Shown here one piece after another: positions 27,623-33,950 of a stretch of DNA of 33,950 nt (positions within the stretch are counted from its first letter, which is position 1; each line of letters begins with the position of its first letter). Position numbers and translations under genes: made by a program. The notes beneath the pieces were generated by a model. The model saw nothing but the letters and a program-made list of their open reading frames with translations, was not told where the DNA came from and ran no database searches. The DNA is taken from contig JAADFR010000057.1 in the NCBI GenBank assembly GCA_013152755.1, positions 1 to 33,950 of the forward strand, written 5' to 3'. This DNA is from Alphaproteobacteria bacterium (lineage in GTDB: Bacteria; Pseudomonadota; Alphaproteobacteria; Sphingomonadales; Emcibacteraceae).

Positions 27623-28468
27623 ATGACTGGCAGTAAGAGCGGTAAAACACATATCATCGTGGTTGGCAATGAGAAGGGCGGTTCAGGTAAATCCACCTCG
27701 GCCATGCATATCGTGGTCAGCTTGCTGGAACGGGGCTTTCGGGTGGCGATCATTGACCTTGATGCCCGGCAGAAATCGCTGGCGCGCTATATTGAAAACC
27801 GGGCAGCCTATGCGGAACAGTATAACCTGAAGCTGACCATGCCGGACGTGCATATTCTGGAACGGTCCGAAGGGGGTAGCACAGCAGAAATGGAACAGCA
27901 GGACGAAGAAAATTTCGCCGCCCTGATTGAGGGGCTTTCGGGTAAGCACGATTATATCCTGATTGATTGCCCGGGTAGTGACAGCTATTTATCCCGTCAG
28001 GCCCATATTTCGGCGGATACGCTGATTACGCCCCTTAATGACAGCTTTGTGGATGTGGATTTACTGGCCAAGGTAAATCCCGATACCTATCAGGTGGAAA
28101 AACTCAGCCTGTATAGTGAGATGGTCTGGGAAGCCCGGAAAATGCGGGCCATGAAGGATCGCGGCACCATTGACTGGATAGTTATGCGCAACCGTACATC
28201 CGCGCTGGATGCGAAAAACAAGCGCCGGGTGCATGATGTGTTGACCCAATTGCAAAAAAGGGTGGCCTTTCGCTATGTGCCGGGCTTTGGTGAACGGGTG
28301 ATTTACCGTGAATTATTCCCCAAAGGACTGACCCTTGTTGATTTTAAAAGCGGGGGACGAGAGAAAATGACCATGTCCCATGTGGCCGCCCGGCAGGAAA
28401 TCCGGCGCCTTATGGATGATTTGAAACTTCCCGGTTGGGAAAAAGCGGCTGTGGCGGCGGCGGAATAG
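27623..28468 (+). CDS. mipZ: MipZ-type division-plane positioning ATPase (ParA/MinD family)
   Basis: Deviant Walker A NEKGGSGKSTSAMH; DLDARQKSLARYIENR; IDCPGSD; DVDLLAKV..; matches the Caulobacter MipZ pattern. Confidence 0.9.
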   Translation: MTGSKSGKTHIIVVGNEKGGSGKSTSAMHIVVSLLERGFRVAIIDLDARQKSLARYIENRAAYAEQYNLKLTMPDVHILERSEGGSTAEMEQQDEENFAALIEGLSGKHDYILIDCPGSDSYLSRQAHISADTLITPLNDSFVDVDLLAKVNPDTYQVEKLSLYSEMVWEARKMRAMKDRGTIDWIVMRNRTSALDAKNKRRVHDVLTQLQKRVAFRYVPGFGERVIYRELFPKGLTLVDFKSGGREKMTMSHVAARQEIRRLMDDLKLPGWEKAAVAAAE

Positions 28469-28476
28469 GAATTTAA

Positions 28477-28920
28477 ATGCCCTTCATCCTCACATTGGTT
28501 GGTTTTGTCTTTCTGCTTTACATGATTGCGCGTTTTTTGAAGCAATCCAAATCACAGAAATTAAACCGGCTGTTCCGGATCGGCTTTGCCATCATTCTGG
28601 GCTTGCTGGCCTTTCTGATACTGGTCCGCGGTAATATTGCGGTTGGTGGCATATTAGGGCTGTTGTCCTTTTTGTCGGCGCAGGGTGGTTTGTGGACGTT
28701 TTTCACCAGTGGCCCGGCGCAGTCTTCGGGCAGGCCCAATCTTAGCAACTCACCAATGACACGAACAGAGGCCCTTGATATTCTGGAGCTGTCCGGTCAT
28801 CCGGGGCCGTCTGAAATCAAGGATGCCCACCACCGGATGATGCTCAAATATCACCCGGATCAGGGCGGATCGGACTATTTTGCCTCCAAGCTAAATCAGG
28901 CCCGTGATATTTTGCTGTAA
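28477..28920 (+). CDS. Membrane-anchored J-domain (DnaJ/TIM14-like) protein
   Basis: N-terminal TM segments; C-terminal MTRTEALDILELSGHPGPSEIKDAHHRMMLKYHPDQGGSDYFASKLNQARDILL with HPD. Confidence 0.9.
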   Translation: MPFILTLVGFVFLLYMIARFLKQSKSQKLNRLFRIGFAIILGLLAFLILVRGNIAVGGILGLLSFLSAQGGLWTFFTSGPAQSSGRPNLSNSPMTRTEALDILELSGHPGPSEIKDAHHRMMLKYHPDQGGSDYFASKLNQARDILL

Positions 28921-28950
28921 GGCAGAAATTGCCGTTATGTGAATTATTTG

Positions 28951-29029
28951 TTGCACTGCACAATAATTGTTTGACATTTTAGAAAATCATCCTATATATA
29001 GGGCGTAAGAAGATATTGCGCCGCACAAT
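28951..29029 (+). promoter_or_regulatory. Phasin promoter with two operator-like direct repeats
   Basis: TTGCACTGCACAAT (28951-28964) and TTGCGCCGCACAAT (29016-29029) flank TTGACA (28971-28976)-N16-TATATA (28993-28998). Confidence 0.65.
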
Positions 29030-29065
29030 TTATGGCAAAAAAACATCATATGAAAGGATAATATA

Positions 29066-29554
29066 ATGGCAAATGCAAAGACAACGAATAAAGTAAAAGA
29101 AGATAAGACATTTAAAACTGTTCAGGAAACAGTGGAAAAAACCGTGAAAGCGGCTCAGAAAACTGTTGAAGAAAATGTTCAGAAAGCTGTCAAGGATGCC
29201 ACCAGCAACCTTGATAATGTTACGGAATTCAGCAAGGCAAATTATGAAGCTCTTGTGGCATCCGGCAATGCGGCTGTAAAAGTTGCTCAGAGCGTAAATG
29301 CTGACTTCATGGAAAAATCCAAGAAGGCAGTTGAAAAGAATGTAGCCGATGCGAAGGCCTTGTTTGCGGCCAAAACACCCGCTGAATTCTTTGAACTTCA
29401 GGCAAATATTTTTAAAACCCGCTATGAAGAAATCGTTTCTGAATCAACGCGTGTCAATGAATTTGCGACCACTACTGGTGCAGATGTCGTTGCCCCTTTG
29501 AAAGCCCGTTACGAAGAAGTTGCAACAAAATACAATCTTCCGCTTGTAGGCTAA
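29066..29554 (+). CDS. Phasin family protein
   Basis: Small helical Ala/Lys-rich protein; FSKANYEALVASGNAAVKVAQSVNADFMEKSKKAVEKNVADAKALFAAKTPAEFFELQANIFKTRYEEIVSES is phasin-like. Confidence 0.9.
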   Translation: MANAKTTNKVKEDKTFKTVQETVEKTVKAAQKTVEENVQKAVKDATSNLDNVTEFSKANYEALVASGNAAVKVAQSVNADFMEKSKKAVEKNVADAKALFAAKTPAEFFELQANIFKTRYEEIVSESTRVNEFATTTGADVVAPLKARYEEVATKYNLPLVG

Positions 29555-29578
29555 CAACGTAAATTAAATTTTATAAAG

Positions 29579-29614
29579 ACCGGCGTTACTATATTTAGTG
29601 ACGCCGGTTTTTTT
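29579..29614 (+). terminator. Rho-independent terminator of the phasin gene
   Basis: ACCGGCGTTAC-TATATTTA-GTGACGCCGGT followed by a T7 run. Confidence 0.9.
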
Positions 29615-29689
29615 ATGCTACCTGTCCATTAAAGATAAATATTTCCCCCGGCTTGTCATTAGTGTTATTATATTTGGATAACAGTTGCG

Positions 29690-31297
29690 ATGAGGGCTGT
29701 AATGTTAAATGTTCTGGGTAAAATTGCGTTAGTAATTTTTATTGTCGAGGGGCTTATCATGCTCACTCTGGCGAATTTTGGGGCTTTGATACCTCATGAT
29801 TGGCTCCCTCTTGTTGATGCGGGCTTTTTAAGTCTCTTGTCCTTCTTTCCGATTTTCTTTTGGGTGATCCGGCCTTTTGTGCTGGCGCGTGAAGCCGCGC
29901 ATGTGGCACTGGTCAATGAAAGCGCCGAAAAGGCGGCTATTGTTGATACGGTCATTGAGGGAATTATCTCAATCGATGACAAAGGCATGATTAGAACCTT
30001 TAATTCGGCCGCAGAAAAAATATTCGGTTATGCAAAAGATGACGTCATTGGCCAGAGCGTCAATATGCTCATGATAGAGGACGATAGCCGTCAGCATGAT
30101 GGATATATGTCGAAATATTCAAAAACAGGGGTGACGAATATCATGGGGGTTGGCCGTGATTTATGTGGCAAACGAAAAGACAATACTGAATTTCCCATGC
30201 ATTTGGCGATCAGCAAGATGAAAGTGTCCGGCAAACGGATGTTTGTTGGTGTGATGCGTGACCTGACGGAAGAAAAGCGAACGACCAAACTATTACAGCA
30301 GCAGGTAGAGGAGCTTGAGCAACAGCGTAAAGAGGTCGAAAAGGCCTCAAATGAGCGGGTGAAAGCCATGGGAAAATTGCTGTTGGCAAAACATGAAATT
30401 GAGGAGAAGCAGGCTCTTTTACAAAAGATAATGGATAATACCGGGCATGGGATTGTCGTCTTTAATCGTGATTTGAGGCTCATGGCATGGAACGCGACTT
30501 TTTCGCGCCTAATGGACCTTAGCGATGAGGGCTATTGTGAGGGCATGACTATAAATGATTTCTTTCAACTGAACATGCAAGATGATGACCAATATAATCA
30601 GACCATAGAGGAATATGTTGAGGATTTGCGCCGGAAAATTAAGAACCGGTCCAAGAAAAATGAATTTTCCCATGATCGGGTTCGGCCGGATGGAACGATT
30701 ATAAATGCGGTTCAGATAATCATGCGGGACGGTATTGTTATCAATACTTACCGGGATGTAACGGCGGAAAGGAAAGAAGAAGAACGCATTAAAATCATGG
30801 CGTTGCGGGATGGCTTGACGGGGCTAGCCAACCGCCGCGCGTTTAATGCCCAATTGGATAAAATGATCGATAAATATACCCAGGATGATATGCCCTTCAT
30901 ATTGGCCTATATTGATCTTGATAACTTCAAAGCCGTAAATGATACCCATGGTCATACAGTGGGGGATGATGTTTTGAAGTTTGTCGCAAAAACCATCCGG
31001 AAATATACCAGAAAAACGGATATAGCGATCCGTTTCGGCGGCGATGAATTTGCCATAATATTTACTGAGATAGATACAATTGATCTGGCTGTTGATCGGC
31101 TGACCAAAATTATTTCAGATATAAAAAACAAGAAATCCATAAATGGGACACCGTTGGATATTGGGGCAAGTGCCGGGCTGGCCTGTTGCCCGTCAGATGG
31201 GAAAGATGTGCCAACCCTGATGGAAGTTGCCGATAAGGCGCTGTATGTGGCCAAAGAAAAGGGCAAGGGCCAGGTTTTTTATGATGGTGCAAGTTAA
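29690..31297 (+). CDS. Membrane PAS-PAS-GGDEF diguanylate cyclase
   Basis: Two N-terminal TM segments, PAS (GIISIDDKGMIRTFNSAAEKIFGYAKDDVIGQSVNMLM), second PAS, RFGGDEFAIIF. Alternative start 29702. Confidence 0.94.
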   Translation: MRAVMLNVLGKIALVIFIVEGLIMLTLANFGALIPHDWLPLVDAGFLSLLSFFPIFFWVIRPFVLAREAAHVALVNESAEKAAIVDTVIEGIISIDDKGMIRTFNSAAEKIFGYAKDDVIGQSVNMLMIEDDSRQHDGYMSKYSKTGVTNIMGVGRDLCGKRKDNTEFPMHLAISKMKVSGKRMFVGVMRDLTEEKRTTKLLQQQVEELEQQRKEVEKASNERVKAMGKLLLAKHEIEEKQALLQKIMDNTGHGIVVFNRDLRLMAWNATFSRLMDLSDEGYCEGMTINDFFQLNMQDDDQYNQTIEEYVEDLRRKIKNRSKKNEFSHDRVRPDGTIINAVQIIMRDGIVINTYRDVTAERKEEERIKIMALRDGLTGLANRRAFNAQLDKMIDKYTQDDMPFILAYIDLDNFKAVNDTHGHTVGDDVLKFVAKTIRKYTRKTDIAIRFGGDEFAIIFTEIDTIDLAVDRLTKIISDIKNKKSINGTPLDIGASAGLACCPSDGKDVPTLMEVADKALYVAKEKGKGQVFYDGAS

Positions 31298-31445
31298 GAA
31301 TGGATTAGGGTTCATCCTGTATAATAAAACCGAGAAAAATTGATTATTTATGTTTTTTTGCCAAAGAATACATTTGATGTCTTTAAAAACGGCGTTGGAC
31401 TGTCTATTTAATATAGGTAACTATTTCAATAATGATGACAGGTAG

Positions 31446-31772
31446 ATGAGCGATAATCAAAAGGATGATAAGGGCAAGGGTAAAACCGGCGTTTTAACCA
31501 AAACCCGCCCCAAAACCAAAAAGCCGTCCATGTATAAGGTCTTGATGCTAAACGATGACTATACGCCGATGGATTTTGTGGTTCATGCGCTGTTGACTTT
31601 TTTTCAGAAAACAGAGGATGAGGCGGTACAAATTATGCTGAATGTTCATCAGACAGGTGTCGGCATATGTGGGGTTTACAGTTTTGAAGTTGCAGAAACC
31701 AAAGTCATGCAGGTGATCGACCATGCCCGTCGCAATGACCATCCCCTGCAATGTACTTTGGAAAAGGAGTGA
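31446..31772 (+). CDS. clpS: ATP-dependent Clp protease adaptor ClpS
   Basis: [24 protein letters not shown]...[24 protein letters not shown]. Confidence 0.97.
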   Translation: MSDNQKDDKGKGKTGVLTKTRPKTKKPSMYKVLMLNDDYTPMDFVVHALLTFFQKTEDEAVQIMLNVHQTGVGICGVYSFEVAETKVMQVIDHARRNDHPLQCTLEKE

Positions 31773-31778
31773 ATATCC

Positions 31779-33950
31779 ATGCCTACATTTTCCCCCAATC
31801 TTGAACATACATTGCATCGCGCCGTGGGTGAGGCCAACCTGCGCAAACATGAGTTTGCCACGCTGGAACATCTGTTGTTCGGCCTTCTGGACGACAAGGA
31901 TGCGGTGGCGGTCCTGCGCGCTTGCGATGTGAATGTGCGTCAGCTCCGGGCGGAGATAAAGACCTATCTGGATATTGAGCTCGATAATATCAAAACAGAT
32001 CAAAGCGGTGAGGCCACACCTACATCCGGTTTTCAGCGGGTTATACAGCGGTCCATCCTGCATGTGCAAAGCTCCGGGCGTGAGGAAGTTACCGGGGCCA
32101 ACGTCTTGATCGCCCTGTTCTCGGAACGGGAAAGCCATGCGGTTTATTTCCTTCAGCAATATGAGATGACCCGGCTGGACGCGGTCAGCTATGTCTCTCA
32201 TGGCTTGGCCAAATCAGCGGGCAAACATAGTGAAGAAGAAAGCCCCATTGGTGCGGATGAAGACTTTGACGAGGCGGAAAAAGAAGAAACCGCGCTGGAA
32301 AAATACTGTGTTAACCTGAATGAAAAAGCAAAAGCCGGCAAGATTGACCGCCTTATTGGCCGGGAACATGAGGTTGAACGTACAATTCAGATCCTCTGTC
32401 GCAGGTCCAAAAATAACCCGCTTTATGTGGGCGACCCGGGAGTGGGTAAAACCGCCATTGCCGAGGGACTGGCCCGTCATATCGTGGAAAAGAAAGTGCC
32501 GGAGGTATTGCAGAATGCAACCATCTTCTGTCTCGATATGGGAACATTGCTGGCCGGAACTCGTTACCGGGGTGATTTCGAGGAGCGGCTGAAAGCGGTT
32601 ATTTCCGAAGTGGAACAGCATGACGGCGCCATTTTATTCATTGATGAAATTCATACTATTATCGGGGCCGGGGCGACCAGCGGCGGGGCCATGGATGCCT
32701 CAAACATGCTGAAACCTGCCCTGTCATCAGGCGCTATCCGCTGTATCGGCTCAACCACTTACAAGGAATTCCGCTCGCATTTTGAAAAAGACCGGGCCTT
32801 GCTTCGGCGGTTTCAGAAGATTGACATCAAAGAGCCAACTATTCCGGAAACCAAGGAAATTCTGAAAGGCCTGAAGAAATATTTTGAGGAACATCACGGG
32901 GTAAAATACAGCGATGATGTGATTGATGCCGCCGTGGACCTGTCCTCGCGCCATATTAATGACCGTAAGCAGCCCGATAAATCCATTGATGTTATTGACG
33001 AGGTCGGGGCGTCGCAAATGTTACTGCCCCCCGATAAACGCAAGCCTGAAATTTCCGTGGAAGATGTTGAAGTCGTGGTGTCAAAAATTGCCCGTATTCC
33101 GGCCAAATCCGTGTCCAAGGATGATACCGCCGTTCTTGCCAGCATTGATACCGACCTGAAACGGGTCATATATGGTCAGGACAAGGCCATTGAGGTTCTG
33201 ACCGATGCCATACGGCTGTCCAGAGCAGGTCTGCGCCAGGATGACAAACCTATCGGCAGTTATCTGTTCTGTGGCCCCACCGGAGTTGGCAAGACCGAGG
33301 TAACCAAACAAATGGCCAGCCTTCTGGGGCTTGAACTGCACCGTTTTGATATGTCGGAATATTTGGAACGCCATTCTGTGTCACGCCTGATCGGCGCGCC
33401 GCCCGGCTATGTGGGCTATGATCAGGGCGGGTTGCTCACGGATGCCGTGGATCAGTCGCCCCATTGTGTCATTCTGCTGGATGAAATCGAAAAAGCCCAT
33501 CCGGATATATTTAATATTCTGCTACAGGTCATGGACCATGGCAAGCTGACCGACAGCAATGGCAAAAAGATAGATTTCCGCAATGTGATATTGGTCATGA
33601 CCACCAATGCTGGCGCTATGGAGTTGAGCAAGGAGGCCATTGGCTTTGGCTCTGGTGTGCGCGAGGGCGATGATGAGGAAGCCATCAAAAAACTGTTTAC
33701 GCCTGAATTCAGAAATCGGCTGGATGCGACAGTGCCATTTAAAAACCTGTCCATGGAGGTCATGGGACGGGTGGTTGAGAAATTCGTGCTGGAGCTTGAA
33801 ATGCAGCTTGAGGAACGGCAGGTACATATCAATCTGACCCCGGCGGCGAAGACTTGGCTGTCCGAGAAGGGCTATGACCGTCTGTATGGTGCGCGGCCTC
33901 TGGCGCGGACTATTCAGGAATATGTCAAGAAACCGCTGGCCAATGAATTG
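31779..33950 (+). CDS. clpA: ATP-dependent Clp protease ATP-binding subunit ClpA (3'-truncated by window)
   Basis: Own translation from ATG 31779: MPTFSPNLEHTLHRAVGEANLRKHEFATLEHLLFGLLDD...; AAA+ Walker motifs GDPGVGKTAIAEGL and GPTGVGKTEV; open to the right edge; directly after clpS. Confidence 0.96.
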   Translation, partial: MPTFSPNLEHTLHRAVGEANLRKHEFATLEHLLFGLLDDKDAVAVLRACDVNVRQLRAEIKTYLDIELDNIKTDQSGEATPTSGFQRVIQRSILHVQSSGREEVTGANVLIALFSERESHAVYFLQQYEMTRLDAVSYVSHGLAKSAGKHSEEESPIGADEDFDEAEKEETALEKYCVNLNEKAKAGKIDRLIGREHEVERTIQILCRRSKNNPLYVGDPGVGKTAIAEGLARHIVEKKVPEVLQNATIFCLDMGTLLAGTRYRGDFEERLKAVISEVEQHDGAILFIDEIHTIIGAGATSGGAMDASNMLKPALSSGAIRCIGSTTYKEFRSHFEKDRALLRRFQKIDIKEPTIPETKEILKGLKKYFEEHHGVKYSDDVIDAAVDLSSRHINDRKQPDKSIDVIDEVGASQMLLPPDKRKPEISVEDVEVVVSKIARIPAKSVSKDDTAVLASIDTDLKRVIYGQDKAIEVLTDAIRLSRAGLRQDDKPIGSYLFCGPTGVGKTEVTKQMASLLGLELHRFDMSEYLERHSVSRLIGAPPGYVGYDQGGLLTDAVDQSPHCVILLDEIEKAHPDIFNILLQVMDHGKLTDSNGKKIDFRNVILVMTTNAGAMELSKEAIGFGSGVREGDDEEAIKKLFTPEFRNRLDATVPFKNLSMEVMGRVVEKFVLELEMQLEERQVHINLTPAAKTWLSEKGYDRLYGARPLARTIQEYVKKPLANEL

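Noticed and set aside
1-33950. CRISPR arrays, prophage, IS elements, tRNA or rRNA genes
   Set aside because: No regularly spaced repeats, transposase/integrase ORFs, or tRNA/rRNA-like sequences were recognised by eye.

Overview
The window is consistent with an alphaproteobacterial chromosome and contains about 25 genes. From left to right: a partial minus-strand lipoprotein (possible M49-like peptidase), a fatty acid hydroxylase/sterol desaturase, an un-called 58-aa PEP-CTERM protein, moaE-moaD-pgsA-uvrC, folB, and a Ca/Na antiporter. Next comes a plus-strand PEP-CTERM/exosortase-A-associated cluster: EpsB-type sugar transferase, PrsK histidine kinase, PrsR sigma-54 activator with GAFTGA, PrsT TPR protein, and two PEP-CTERM-associated glycosyltransferases. 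A convergent GT4 follows, then a MotA/TolQ-like coiled-coil membrane protein of unknown function, a LytS/LytTR pair, an MBL-fold protein, an alpha/beta hydrolase, mgtE, DUF1489, panC, a Bax-type glucosaminidase, a MipZ-type ATPase, a J-domain protein, a phasin, a PAS-GGDEF protein, clpS and partial clpA. The main result is a candidate regulatory circuit. The 58-aa ORF (1176-1352, minus) is little more than a signal peptide plus a PEP-CTERM anchor. It is preceded by a good sigma-54 -24/-12 element (TGGTATGCATATTGCAT), and a second -24/-12-like element (TGGGATTTTTCTTGCTT) lies upstream of the epsB-prsK-prsR-prsT operon. The window encodes PrsR but no exosortase. Secondary signals are an AT-rich intergenic region (about 4735-5010) with a CtrA-like TTAA-N7-TTAA site, a DnaA-box inverted repeat around a GANTC site, and several small palindromes; a duplicated TTGC-N-C-N-GCACAAT operator around the phasin promoter; and a strong hairpin in the 21.8-22.3 kb intergenic region. 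All calls come from reading the sequence; no database search was run.
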